Positions 34,671-43,293 are shown, counted from the stretch's first letter. The stretch is DNA of 64,000 nt from REEB76 sp963774895 (GCA_963774895.1 CAVZGN010000001.1:806001-870000), one strand, 5' to 3'. The notes: generated from the sequence alone by a model not told the origin. A program made the numbers and translations.

Positions 34671-35708
34671 GTGACGATTCAATTCCGCAGTGAGAATCTT
34701 CGAGCGCGATCGTTGACTGCAGACGGATCGCAAACGAAGGTGCGGCACGTCGAGGTTCGCTACGACCCTTTGCTCGGCACTACTTCGCGAATAGCTGAGG
34801 GCGTGAAACTTCAAACCGCCAATGCTAGTGCCCTGGAAGAATTTCAGTTACCGGATCAGTCGTGCCCCTTCTGCTCCGCGAGGCTTACTCAGGACACACC
34901 GTGTATTGATCCGAACATCAGTAATGAGCCCCGTATCCTGTCCGGCGAGACGGTGCTGTTCCCCAATCTGGTGCCGTATTCGCAATACGCGGCAGTGGCG
35001 ATTTTCACGACAAGACACTGGCTGAACATCGATGAGTTCTCTCCGAAGTTAATAGCCGATAACCTGACCGCATGCATTCATTACATCCGGGCTGTATACG
35101 CATCCGATCCGCGGGCCCGTCACAGCGCCTGGAATATCAATTATCTGTTTCCCTCCGGTGGATCACTGTCGCACCCGCATGCACAGGTGTATCTAGACCC
35201 GATTCCCACTACAATGATGCGCTTTCAGTTCGAGGCCGGGGAGAGATACTGGCAAGAGAACGGCACAAGTTTCTGGGAAGACTTGGCGACAACTGAACGG
35301 CAGCTAAACGAGCGTTTTGTGTGGGAGCTCGGCTCGACTGTCTGGATAACCGCTTTCGCCCCGATAGGTTTCAATGAAGTACGCGCCGTGGTTCGAAACC
35401 GCGAAACGTTGCTGCGACTGGACGATTCCGATATTACCGCGCTTGCGGCTGGTATATCGCGGGTACTTCGCTGGTACAGCTCTTCGGGATACAACAGCTT
35501 CAATGTCAGCCTGTTTTCCGGCCCGCTTGATGGTAACGCATCGATCCGAGTGAACCTGGTGATGGTGACCCGGACAGCAATGCTTCCCTACTACCGAAGC
35601 GATTCGATGTACCTGGAGCGCTTGCATTGGGAAGCAGCTGTTGATCGTGCGCCCGAAAAATGTGCGGCCGAGCTGCGAGACGGATCTTACGATGAGCAAG
35701 CCACTTGA
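34671..35708 (+). CDS. galactose-1-phosphate uridylyltransferase-like protein (HIT superfamily)
   Basis: A 345-residue nucleotidyl transferase/hydrolase-like protein. Near residues 65-68 is CPFC, the first half of the GalT zinc/iron site. Near 160-172 is NINYLFPSGGSLSHPHAQ, matching the GalT active site N-x-G-x-S-x-x-H-P-H-x-Q, with the middle His as presumed nucleophile. The C-terminus ends MYLERLHWEAAVDRAPEKCAAELR, typical of the GalT C-terminal repeat. True galactose metabolism is doubtful: no other gal gene is near. GTG 34671 follows GGAG by six bases; ATG 34644 is the alternative. It lies inside the segment that splits the HIT gene, and codon use looks less GC-rich than its neighbours. 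Confidence 0.72.
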   Translation: MTIQFRSENLRARSLTADGSQTKVRHVEVRYDPLLGTTSRIAEGVKLQTANASALEEFQLPDQSCPFCSARLTQDTPCIDPNISNEPRILSGETVLFPNLVPYSQYAAVAIFTTRHWLNIDEFSPKLIADNLTACIHYIRAVYASDPRARHSAWNINYLFPSGGSLSHPHAQVYLDPIPTTMMRFQFEAGERYWQENGTSFWEDLATTERQLNERFVWELGSTVWITAFAPIGFNEVRAVVRNRETLLRLDDSDITALAAGISRVLRWYSSSGYNSFNVSLFSGPLDGNASIRVNLVMVTRTAMLPYYRSDSMYLERLHWEAAVDRAPEKCAAELRDGSYDEQAT

Positions 35709-35710
35709 TA

Positions 35711-36052
35711 CTAGCCGGGCGGCCACTTCATATCGCGACCACCCAGTAAGTGGTAGTGCAAATGAAACACCGATTGGCCCGCTTGTGGGCCGGTATTGCA
35801 AACGATACGGTAAGAATCTTTGATGTTGCATTCGCGTGCGATACCGGCAGCGACCAAATTGCAATGGCCGATGACTTGAGTATCTTCAGCCTTAGCTTCC
35901 GGTAATCCCCGAATGTGTTTTTTTGGGACAATCAAAACATGAGTTGGAGCTTGTGGATTCCTGTCTTTAAACGCATACACCTCATCATCCTCATAAACTT
36001 TCTCGGACGGCAAATCACGCTGCACAATTCGGCAGAACAGGCACTCAGTCAT
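35711..36052 (-). CDS. hinT: HIT-family purine nucleoside phosphoramidase (HinT-like)
   Basis: Intact 113-residue HIT protein. It has the N-terminal zinc/CxxC motif ECLFCRIV, NPQAPTHVLIVPKKHI, and the histidine triad FHLHYHLLGG with the final WPPG. HinT enzymes hydrolyse AMP-lysine and other nucleoside phosphoramidates. ATG 36052 is preceded by GGAGG six bases upstream. At protein level it is a diverged relative of the broken HIT fragments that flank it on the other strand, not a recent duplicate. Convergent with the GalT-like gene. Confidence 0.93.
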   Translation of the reverse strand: MTECLFCRIVQRDLPSEKVYEDDEVYAFKDRNPQAPTHVLIVPKKHIRGLPEAKAEDTQVIGHCNLVAAGIARECNIKDSYRIVCNTGPQAGQSVFHLHYHLLGGRDMKWPPG

Positions 36053-36196
36053 AGAAGGCCTCCGGAGTAATCTCCATAACACAAAATAACTTAAGTCGAT
36101 TTTAACACCATCAAATATAGAAAAATGAATGCCCGCGAGTTCATGGGCGGTTCGCAAACAGAGGACAGCCATTCGTACCTCGAACTGACTATGAAA

Positions 36197-36295
36197 GGGT
36201 CGGTGATGATTTGCAATCCAGGTGGTTGCCGGACCGTATTCCATATCCATCTGCATCTGCTGGGTGGACGTAGCATGCAATGGCCACCTGGATAA
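36197..36295 (+). pseudogene. 3' fragment of the broken HIT-family gene
   Basis: Reading the plus strand, the frame from about 36197 to TAA 36295 gives MICNPGGCRTVFHIHLHLLGG and then the terminal WPPG, the full HIT histidine triad and C-terminus. It has no start of its own. It is on the same strand as the N-terminal fragment at 34229 and lies directly before the M48 protease gene's 3' end, so it is the other half of the gene that once followed recR. Confidence 0.8.
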
Positions 36296-36318
36296 CGCGG
36301 GCGGGTTGTTATCGGAAT

Positions 36319-37575
36319 TTAAAGGCATGCTGAGCTCGCGAGTTTCTCCAGACGTGCGATGCGCACCAGTGCCGGCGGATGGGAATCATGGAAGGCGGAA
36401 TGCAGTGGATCGGGCGTGAGTGTGGTGGCGTTGTCACGGTAGAGTTTCACCAGCGCGTGGATCAACGCATGGGCATCCGCGTAACGACTGGCGTAGGCAT
36501 CCGCCTGAAATTCATGGCGGCGCGACCAGGCGGAACTTAGCGGTTCCAACAGCGATAGGAACGGCGGGGCCAGCAAGCTGAACAACAGCAGCGCCATGTA
36601 GTTCGAAGCATGCGCGACGCCCAGGCCCAGGTAGAACCAGCCACTGCCGGCCAGCCAGCCAAGAATCGCCAGACCCACCAGGCTCAGCACCGTAGTGATC
36701 GCCAGCCGCTGGAGGACGTGTTTGAGCCGGTAGTGTCCGAGCTCGTGTGCCAGAACCGCTTCGATTTCTTCCGGCATGAGTTTGTCCATGAGCGTATCGA
36801 AGAACACAATGCGCTTATTGCGGCCGAAGCCGGTGAAATAGGCATTGCCGTGCGCGGAACGTGTGGAGCCATCCATCACCAACACGCCTCGGCTTGTAAA
36901 ACCACAACGCTGCAGCAATGACTCGATACGTTGCTTGAGCCCGGCATCGGTCAATGGCGTGAATTTGTTGAACAGTGGGGCGATCAGCGCCGGATACGCC
37001 CAGGTAAGGGCCAGGCTGAAACCCATCCATAATATCCACACATACAACCACCACAGGGTTCCCGTCGTGTTCATGAGCCACAGGGCGGCATACAGTAGCG
37101 GCGCGCCCAGAATCGTTGCCAGCAGGATGATCTTGGCCAAATCCAGCAAGTAGGTCTTGACGCGAGTGCGGTTGAAACCGAAACGCGTCTCGATGCCGAA
37201 GGTTGAATAGACGTTGAGTGGCAAACCGATCACAGCGTTGATGAGCGCGTAGCTGGCTATGACCAATACCCCGGTGTTCAACAGGCTAATGCCCAGATGC
37301 CGCCAGGCCCCGTCCAGCCATTCCAAACCACCACCGATGGTCCAGAGCATGGCCAATAGCAGATCCAGGGCCAGAGCGATCAGGTTAAAACGGCTTTTAG
37401 CGATGGCATAATCCGCGGCCTTGTGATGCGCGGCCGGGTCGATGCTGGCAACAAATGCTTGCGGAACTTTATCCCGATTCCGACCAACATGTTGAATCTG
37501 ACGGCCGAGCAGCCATGCATGCATTACCGCGGATAGGGTAAGCGTAACGATGAAGATGATTGTCAGTGCATTCAT
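36319..37575 (-). CDS. M48 (Ste24/CAAX-type) membrane metalloprotease
   Basis: A 418-residue multi-span protease. The zinc motif is VLAHELGHYRLKHVL, and the third ligand lies in RRHEFQADAYASRYADA. Several hydrophobic helices flank the catalytic domain (about 1-20, 60-90, 100-125, 150-200, 290-340), as in Ste24/HtpX-like enzymes. The N-terminal region (NALTIIFIVTLTLSAVMHAWLL, NRDKVPQAF) matches the CAAX-prenyl-protease N-terminal domain; with no prenylation in bacteria, the role is probably membrane-protein turnover. ATG 37575 was chosen over 37602, the latter starting just ahead of the first membrane helix. Confidence 0.9.
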   Translation of the reverse strand: MNALTIIFIVTLTLSAVMHAWLLGRQIQHVGRNRDKVPQAFVASIDPAAHHKAADYAIAKSRFNLIALALDLLLAMLWTIGGGLEWLDGAWRHLGISLLNTGVLVIASYALINAVIGLPLNVYSTFGIETRFGFNRTRVKTYLLDLAKIILLATILGAPLLYAALWLMNTTGTLWWLYVWILWMGFSLALTWAYPALIAPLFNKFTPLTDAGLKQRIESLLQRCGFTSRGVLVMDGSTRSAHGNAYFTGFGRNKRIVFFDTLMDKLMPEEIEAVLAHELGHYRLKHVLQRLAITTVLSLVGLAILGWLAGSGWFYLGLGVAHASNYMALLLFSLLAPPFLSLLEPLSSAWSRRHEFQADAYASRYADAHALIHALVKLYRDNATTLTPDPLHSAFHDSHPPALVRIARLEKLASSACL

Positions 37576-37679
37576 GGCGGGACCAGATGCGGGGGTGAAC
37601 ACATTGTAAGCGAAGCGCGACGCTCTGGGCAGACTACGGCACCCGCGTTAAACTACACACATGACCTTAAGGAAATTGC

Positions 37680-38240
37680 ATGTCTCATAATCTGGAAAAC
37701 CTGATCTGGCTTGATATGGAAATGACCGGGCTCAATCCGGATACCGATCTGATTCTGGAAATCGCTACACTCGTGACAGACAAGCAACTTAATATTTTGG
37801 CTGAAGGCCCGGTGCTGGCGATACACCAGAGCGATGCCGTCCTGTCTGCCATGGGTGAATGGTGTACGCGCCAGCACGGCCAGTCGGGCCTTATCCAGAG
37901 GGTGCGTGAGAGCCAAATCGCTGAGACCGAAGCACAGGGCATGACACTGGATTTTCTGCGGCAATACCTGCCACCCAATACTTCACCCATGTGCGGTAAC
38001 AGCATCTGCCAGGACCGCCGGTTCCTGGTGCGTCACATGCCGGTACTGGAAAAATTCTTCCATTACCGGAATCTGGACGTCAGTACTCTCAAGGAACTCG
38101 GCAAGCGCTGGGCCCCAAGTGTGATGGATGGATACACCAAGCAATCCAACCATCTGGCGTTGGATGATATTCGCGATTCCGTGGCTGAACTCAAGTTCTA
38201 CCGGGAGCACTTGTTCAGGCCAGAACTTTTTAGCCGATGA
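37680..38240 (+). CDS. orn: oligoribonuclease
   Basis: DEDDh 3'-5' exoribonuclease (186 residues) that degrades di- and short oligoribonucleotides. The motifs are visible: IWLDMEMTGLNPDTD (D and E), GNSICQDRRFLVRHMP and HLALDDIRDSVAEL (H and D). AAGGA lies just upstream of the start. It is divergent from the M48 protease gene. Confidence 0.96.
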   Translation: MSHNLENLIWLDMEMTGLNPDTDLILEIATLVTDKQLNILAEGPVLAIHQSDAVLSAMGEWCTRQHGQSGLIQRVRESQIAETEAQGMTLDFLRQYLPPNTSPMCGNSICQDRRFLVRHMPVLEKFFHYRNLDVSTLKELGKRWAPSVMDGYTKQSNHLALDDIRDSVAELKFYREHLFRPELFSR

Positions 38241-38258
38241 GTTTTTACTTCTACTCCT

Positions 38259-39209
38259 ATGCATGCACGTACCCTGAATTTTGCTGACATCCGCGACGCT
38301 GCGACGCGCATAGCGCCCCATGTATTGCATACACCAGTGCTGCGCTGTGCGCATCTGGATAGGTCTCTCGGTGCAGAAATCTTCTTCAAGTGCGAAAATT
38401 TCCAAGAGATGGGCGCGTTCAAGATTCGCGGAGCCAGTAACGCGATTTGCTCATTAACCAACGATAAAGCTACCAAAGGTGTGGCTACTCATTCATCCGG
38501 AAATCACGGCACCGCGGTGGCACTTGCGGCAAGGCGTCGTGGCATAACGGCGTGTGTAGTGATGCCGGAGAATGCCAGTGCTTTCAAGAAGCGTGCGGTA
38601 GCGGACTATGGCGCCAAAATCATTTATTGCGAATCAACGATGGCTGGACGTGAGCGGACACTGGCAAAATACCTGGCTGAATCGGGTGCGACGGAAGTGC
38701 ATCCCTATAATGACTTGATGGTCATGGCCGGACAGGGCACGGCAGCGTTGGAGTTGCATGCCGATGTACCGGGTTTGCAGCTCATGCTGGTTCCGGTTGG
38801 CGGGGGTGGTTTACTCTCCGGTACGGTTGTGGCCACACGTGCGTTGCGAACCGAATGCAGGGTTATGGGTATCGAACCTTCGGGTGCGGATGACGCCTGG
38901 CAATCGCTCAAGACTGGACATATTGAGATCGTGGAACATCCTGATACCATCTGCGATGGTTTGCGCGCCACCATCGGTGCGCTGCCCTTCGCAGTAATCA
39001 GGCAACGGGTGGACGATATCGTGCGCGTACCTGATGAGACCACAATCCATGCCATGCGATATATATGGGAACATATGAAAATCATAATTGAAACTTCTTC
39101 CGCGGTGGTTGTGGGGGCATTACGCGAGGGTTTGGTGGAGGTGAAGGGCACGCGTGTCGGTGTTATCCTCACCGGCGGCAATGTGGATTTTGATCATTTA
39201 CCTTGGTGA
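38259..39209 (+). CDS. PLP-dependent threonine/serine dehydratase family protein
   Basis: A 316-residue fold-type II PLP enzyme with the Schiff-base lysine K55 in GAFKIRGASN, the substrate loop SSGNHGTAVA, the phosphate-binding tetraglycine PVGGGGLLSG and the C-terminal LTGGNVDF. The short length without a regulatory ACT domain fits catabolic (TdcB-like) threonine dehydratases or serine racemases; sequence alone cannot separate these. It follows orn by 18 bases. Confidence 0.88.
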   Translation: MHARTLNFADIRDAATRIAPHVLHTPVLRCAHLDRSLGAEIFFKCENFQEMGAFKIRGASNAICSLTNDKATKGVATHSSGNHGTAVALAARRRGITACVVMPENASAFKKRAVADYGAKIIYCESTMAGRERTLAKYLAESGATEVHPYNDLMVMAGQGTAALELHADVPGLQLMLVPVGGGGLLSGTVVATRALRTECRVMGIEPSGADDAWQSLKTGHIEIVEHPDTICDGLRATIGALPFAVIRQRVDDIVRVPDETTIHAMRYIWEHMKIIIETSSAVVVGALREGLVEVKGTRVGVILTGGNVDFDHLPW

Positions 39210-39220
39210 GAGGATGAGTT

Positions 39221-39757
39221 ATGCGCAGCTGGGTAATGCGGATACTAGGAATGGCTGGCATGCTATGTTGCATGGCAGCGCTGGTGGGAGCAGCAGCGCC
39301 CAAGCCAGTCGATATCCGTGATCTCATGAACGTAACCCAGTTTGATCAAGCTGGGCTCAGCAAACTTACACCGGACGAAATGAATTCATTGAATGCGTGG
39401 TTGAATCAGTATTTGAATTCACACTCTGTGACGACCTCACCGCCACCGGCGGCAGGTCCCCCATCCGCAGCAGCGCCAGCCGGTATTGCCAGCTTTGGCG
39501 CGGAAACCATGCCACCCAAAGAATTACCTCAGGAACCTAATCGGATTGAATCACGCATCGCTGGCCTATTTACTGGATGGACTGGCGATACCGTGTTCAA
39601 GCTTGAAAATGGTCAAGTGTGGCAGCAGGCAGCAACCGGTTACTACACCAATGTCCAGCTGGACCATCCCCAGGTAGTGATCAAGAAATTGAGTTTCGGT
39701 TATCTGCTGACACTGCCGGGACATGGCCAAACGGTGTTTGTGCGGCGCATCAAATAA
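39221..39757 (+). CDS. hypothetical secreted protein
   Basis: A 178-residue protein with a signal peptide (MRSWVMRILGMAGMLCCMAALVGAAA), a helical segment (DIRDLMNVTQFDQAGLSKLTPDEMNSLNAWLNQYL-like), a Pro/Ala linker and a C-terminal beta domain (GLFTGWTGDTVFKLENGQVWQQ, HPQVVIKKLSFGYLLTLPG, VFVRRIK). The C-terminal part resembles small domains seen in other uncharacterised proteobacterial exported proteins. It starts 11 bases after the dehydratase, behind GAGAGGATGAG, so the two are likely cotranscribed. Function unknown. Confidence 0.75.
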   Translation: MRSWVMRILGMAGMLCCMAALVGAAAPKPVDIRDLMNVTQFDQAGLSKLTPDEMNSLNAWLNQYLNSHSVTTSPPPAAGPPSAAAPAGIASFGAETMPPKELPQEPNRIESRIAGLFTGWTGDTVFKLENGQVWQQAATGYYTNVQLDHPQVVIKKLSFGYLLTLPGHGQTVFVRRIK

Positions 39758-39798
39758 CCGAGTATGAGCTCTGCGATAAACGCTGTGTGCAACCCCAA

Positions 39799-40305
39799 AT
39801 GTTAAGACACCTGTGCTATCTGCTGATGATCATGCTGCTGTTGATGAGCAGTGTGACATTCGGCGCGAATCAGGCGGATGCAATCCTGGGTGTGTGGACG
39901 ACACAGGACGGCAAGGCCCGCGTGGAGATTGGGCAGCAGAGTGGCATATATGTTGGGCATATTGTGTGGCTGAAAGAACCACTCTATCCAGCCAACGATG
40001 ACCAAGGCATGGCTGGCAAAGAAAAAGTAGACCGTAAGAATCCAGATACAAGTCTGCGGTCACGACCGATTATTAGCTTGCTGCTGGTAAATGGGTTCCG
40101 CTATGCGGGTAATGACGCATGGTTAGGTGGAACCATCTATGATCCGGAAAGCGGCAAGACCTACAGCTGCAAGATTAGCCTGATGGCTAACGGCTCGTTG
40201 CGGGTGCGCGGTTACGTGGGCATATCACTTTTTGGTCGCACTGAAATTTGGCAGCGTTATGTACCTGATGCAGAGGCATCCGCAGCGACCGCCAAGATTC
40301 AATAA
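39799..40305 (+). CDS. DUF2147-family secreted protein
   Basis: A 168-residue exported protein with a signal peptide (MLRHLCYLLMIMLLLMSSVTFG) and a DUF2147 domain: ILGVWTTQDGKARVEIGQ, YVGHIVWLKEP, DPESGKTYSCKISLMANGSLRVRGYVGISLFGRTEIWQR. The domain is lipocalin-like in shape and its function is unknown. ATG 39799 opens the signal sequence; the open frame upstream lies within the preceding gene. Probably in one transcript with the two genes before it. Confidence 0.82.
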   Translation: MLRHLCYLLMIMLLLMSSVTFGANQADAILGVWTTQDGKARVEIGQQSGIYVGHIVWLKEPLYPANDDQGMAGKEKVDRKNPDTSLRSRPIISLLLVNGFRYAGNDAWLGGTIYDPESGKTYSCKISLMANGSLRVRGYVGISLFGRTEIWQRYVPDAEASAATAKIQ

Positions 40306-40316
40306 TCCTGGATATT

Positions 40317-40583
40317 CTAGGGCGGTGACTGGGAAGCGGCGTTCGGTGCGCTGCTGGCGCCCGTTTGCTCCTGTAACTGTCGATCCATGGTTTGTTTCTG
40401 AGCATCGACCGTGTTCTGGACATTCTTGGCCTTATCGATTTCCCGGATGTAAGGTGCGAACACCGTGTGACTGACCGGTGGCGGCGCTTTTTGGGCTGTG
40501 TTGTTGTTACTCTCCTCGGAAGTACCACAAGCAGTTGCCAGTGAAAGTATTGCGCATAGGCATAATGTACCAATGAATTTCAT
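40317..40583 (-). CDS. small hypothetical lipoprotein
   Basis: An 88-residue protein with lipobox SLATACGTS and then a short helical body (PYIREIDKAKNVQNTVDAQKQTMDRQLQEQTG) and a Ser/Pro/Ala tail. GGAGAG lies directly before ATG 40583. The helix with KAKNVQNTVD recurs, from memory, in other small proteobacterial lipoproteins of unknown role. Convergent with the DUF2147 gene, 11 bases apart. Confidence 0.7.
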   Translation of the reverse strand: MKFIGTLCLCAILSLATACGTSEESNNNTAQKAPPPVSHTVFAPYIREIDKAKNVQNTVDAQKQTMDRQLQEQTGASSAPNAASQSPP

Positions 40584-40611
40584 ACTCTCCGTTCCTCGTC
40601 TGTTTGGATCG

Positions 40612-41175
40612 TCAAGTGTCCTGTGCGAAGCATTCAGCATGGTAGCGAAAGAATTTCAGATCTGTTGACCAATGGTCTCTACTGAAACCTGCCTTACTTA
40701 TCAAGGCATCGTAAAAAATACCCGGATCGGATAGTGTTGACCACACCGCAGGCAGGAATGTTGCACGCCGTTTACCCTCCTGTACAATCAATCCGTCTTC
40801 ATGGGGTTTCAATGCCAGCAACAGTTCTGTGCGATTGCGTGCCATGATAGGTTCAGCGGTGGTCAACACGGAAATTTCGATATGCAAGCTCTCCATTTCC
40901 GGTATCGTAAGCGGAGGAAATCTTGGATCTGCGAAGGCCGCAGCCCGTGCGTTCGCGATCACATCGTGCAGAAGCGCACGTCTTGGTTCTAGTGTGCCAA
41001 TGCAACCGCGTAGAACTCCCTGACGCTTCAGGGTAACGAAACTGGCCAGCATTGCGTGCAGCATTGAATTCGGAATGATGTTCTCAGCGGTGTATTGCCC
41101 GCCCACCAGACTCTGTTCGATGCTTTGACGGGCAGCCATCAGCAAGATGCGCCGAACTTTGGACTCAAGCATCAT
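40612..41175 (-). CDS. amrA: AMMECR1-domain protein (AmmeMemoRadiSam protein A)
   Basis: A 187-residue AMMECR1-family protein: SFVTLKRQGVLRGCIGTLEPRRALLHDVIANARAAAFADPRFPPL is the family core, and LHIEISVLTTAEPI follows. Start ATG 41175 (MMLESK) or 41172 overlaps the end of the MEMO gene by a few codons, so translation is coupled. It belongs to the widespread but functionally unexplained AMMECR1/MEMO/radical-SAM set. Confidence 0.9.
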   Translation of the reverse strand: MMLESKVRRILLMAARQSIEQSLVGGQYTAENIIPNSMLHAMLASFVTLKRQGVLRGCIGTLEPRRALLHDVIANARAAAFADPRFPPLTIPEMESLHIEISVLTTAEPIMARNRTELLLALKPHEDGLIVQEGKRRATFLPAVWSTLSDPGIFYDALISKAGFSRDHWSTDLKFFRYHAECFAQDT

Positions 41176-41962
41176 GAAAAGTCCAACTACCATAACCGAC
41201 GACGCGTTCGGGGGTGCCAGCAGTATCGCTCGAATTTCGCAGATCCAGGCGTTGAACCCGCAATCTTCGTACGCGCGCCAGCGTGAGCAGGCCGTTGATG
41301 GGGATGGCGCCACAGGCCTGTTGTTCATCGATGGGGATTTGGAGATTCTCGATGCGCTGGGCGGTGGCCGTATCCAGCCGGCGGGCCGTGTCCGATGGGT
41401 GGTAGTGGCTCAGATCGGAGCTTACGATCACCAGCGTTTCTTTCCCGCCCCAAAGCATTTCCAGCACTTCGGCCACTTCGTCGGGTTGCGCCCAGCCGAC
41501 GACCAGCGGCACGAGGGTAAACGCCGTGAGCACGGTCTGCAGGAAGGGCAGGTGTACTTCCAGACTGTGCTCCAGCTGATGTGCATGGTCCGAATACCCG
41601 ACCTGTGGAAGACCTTCAAGCAGGGCGTCGGCCTCCGGGTCCAGGGTGACATCACCCAAGGGGGTATGGAAGTAGCCCACCGTGGGAAGGGCCAATCCGT
41701 GCAGGGCGACCCGATGGGCTGGACCCAGCAGTACCACCCGCCGTACAGCCCCTGCCGCCGCTCTAATGGCGTTATAGGCGCGTGCGGCAATCGGGCCTGA
41801 ATAGACATAGCCGGCATGCGGCACGATCAGGGCCTTTGCGGTGGTCTCCTGCGCGGGGTTTTCGACCAGCAGTTGGCGCACAACGGCGCGCAATTCGCTA
41901 CTGTCCCTAGGATAGAAAAGGCCCGCCACGGCAGCGGGACGGATGTCAGGGCGCATGGCCAT
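41165..41962 (-). CDS. amrB: MEMO-like protein (AmmeMemoRadiSam protein B)
   Basis: A 265-residue MEMO1-family protein, related to extradiol-type dioxygenase folds. Family landmarks are VAGLFYPRDSSELRAVV, LIVPHAGYVYSGPIAARAYNAI, LLGPAHRVALHGLALP, EHSLEVHLPFLQTVL and IVSSDLSHYH with the metal-type histidines. MEMO proteins bind copper or iron in the cases studied. It is divergent from the radical-SAM gene (32-base gap) and overlaps the AMMECR1 gene. ATG 41962 or 41956 may be used. Confidence 0.93.
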   Translation of the reverse strand: MAMRPDIRPAAVAGLFYPRDSSELRAVVRQLLVENPAQETTAKALIVPHAGYVYSGPIAARAYNAIRAAAGAVRRVVLLGPAHRVALHGLALPTVGYFHTPLGDVTLDPEADALLEGLPQVGYSDHAHQLEHSLEVHLPFLQTVLTAFTLVPLVVGWAQPDEVAEVLEMLWGGKETLVIVSSDLSHYHPSDTARRLDTATAQRIENLQIPIDEQQACGAIPINGLLTLARVRRLRVQRLDLRNSSDTAGTPERVVGYGSWTFHDA

Positions 41963-41994
41963 ATACTTAAGCTTAGTACTTTAGAGACCGTCCG

Positions 41995-43098
41995 ATGCAA
42001 GACCATCCAGAAACCGTTATCCCCACCCGTTACTGGCATAGGCTGGCTGACGGGAAGATACAGTGCGATGTCTGCCCGCGCGCCTGCAAGCTCCAGGAGG
42101 GGCAGCGTGGGTTGTGTTTTGTCCGCGGCCGCGAAGCTGATCAGATAAAACTCTACAGCTATGGGCGCTCCAGTGGATTCTGTGTCGATCCGGTCGAAAA
42201 GAAGCCGCTCAACCATTTTTTGCCAGGTACGTCGGTACTGTCGTTTGGTACCGCAGGATGCAATCTGGCGTGCAAATTCTGCCAGAACTGGGATATGTCC
42301 AAATCACGTGAAATGGACAAGCTGATGGACTTGGCTATGCCGGAGGCCCTGGCGAAAACCGCGCAAGCATTGGGTTGCGCCAGTATGGCCTATACCTATA
42401 ACGATCCGGTGGTGTTCATGGAGTATGCCATGGATGCCGCGGACGCCGGTCATGAACTTGGAATTCGTTCCATCGCCGTGACCGCTGGCTATATGAGCCC
42501 GGAACCCCGCCATGAATTTTACCGGCATATGGACGCCGCCAATGTCGATTTGAAGGGTTTCACTGAGGAGTTCTACTGGAAAACCTGCGGCGGCCACCTG
42601 CAACCAGTGCTGGATACCCTCAAGTATCTCAAGCACGAGACCAACGTTTGGTTTGAGATCACTACGCTTTTGATACCCGGTGCGAATGATTCAGAAAATG
42701 AAATCGAGGAGCTGACCCAGTGGGTTGTTGAGAATCTGGGGCCGAACGTGCCTTTGCATTTCACCGCATTTCATCCTGACTGGAAGATGCAGGATAAGCC
42801 GCCCACGCCGCAGCATACCCTGATCAGGGCGCGCAACATCGGCATCAAGAACGGGCTGCGCTATTGTTATACGGGAAATGTGCATGATATTTGCGGTGGC
42901 AGCACTTTTTGCCATCAATGCGGCGCTTTATTGATCGAGCGCGACTGGTATGAACTCGGGAAATGGCGGCTTGATGAGCATGGGAATTGCCAGGAATGTG
43001 GCAGTGCTTTGCCTGGTGTCTTTGATAATAAACCGGGCAGTTGGGGAAGGCGGCGCATGCCAGTGAAAATTGCATCCACGTTATCCGCAATCATTTGA
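41995..43098 (+). CDS. amrS: radical-SAM protein of the AmmeMemoRadiSam system
   Basis: A 367-residue radical-SAM enzyme of the PflA-related type. The [4Fe-4S] motif is GTAGCNLACKFCQNWD (CxxxCxxC). An N-terminal zinc-like cluster is CDVCPRACKLQEGQRGLC, and the C-terminal cysteines are FCHQCGALLIERD and CQECGSALPG. It is consistently linked with AMMECR1 and MEMO in bacteria and archaea, and their shared reaction is not known to me. Divergent from amrB. Confidence 0.92.
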   Translation: MQDHPETVIPTRYWHRLADGKIQCDVCPRACKLQEGQRGLCFVRGREADQIKLYSYGRSSGFCVDPVEKKPLNHFLPGTSVLSFGTAGCNLACKFCQNWDMSKSREMDKLMDLAMPEALAKTAQALGCASMAYTYNDPVVFMEYAMDAADAGHELGIRSIAVTAGYMSPEPRHEFYRHMDAANVDLKGFTEEFYWKTCGGHLQPVLDTLKYLKHETNVWFEITTLLIPGANDSENEIEELTQWVVENLGPNVPLHFTAFHPDWKMQDKPPTPQHTLIRARNIGIKNGLRYCYTGNVHDICGGSTFCHQCGALLIERDWYELGKWRLDEHGNCQECGSALPGVFDNKPGSWGRRRMPVKIASTLSAII

Positions 43099-43293
43099 AA
43101 TTCTTGTGCTGCCGCAAACATACGAGTGTTGTTATAAAAACCAGCAAAGAAACTGTAATATGTCAATCAAATCTTTCAAGAAGCAGCATGCCTGTTGATA
43201 GGCGATGTGTGAACTTTGTAATCACAGCCACTGATTTTTTCGCTGCTAGCAGCAATTAATTTTTTAACAGGCCAGATAGGCTGAGGATCCGGC

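Larger units (their letters stand above)
34346..36196. other. inserted segment splitting the HIT gene
   Basis: About 1.85 kb between the two HIT fragments. It contains about 325 bases of AT-rich DNA without a gene, then a GalT-like gene (+) and an intact HIT gene (-), which converge with a two-base gap. No transposase, integrase, terminal repeats or target duplication can be seen. The boundaries are set by where HIT similarity is lost, so they are approximate. The central roughly 45 codons of the broken gene are missing, so deletion accompanied or followed the insertion. Confidence 0.6.

Noticed and set aside
34346..36196. Insertion sequence or transposon
   Set aside because: No transposase, terminal inverted repeat or target duplication is visible; reported only as an inserted segment.
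41147..41800. 217-codon plus-strand frame across the MEMO gene
   Set aside because: The opposite strand encodes a clear MEMO protein; this is its shadow.
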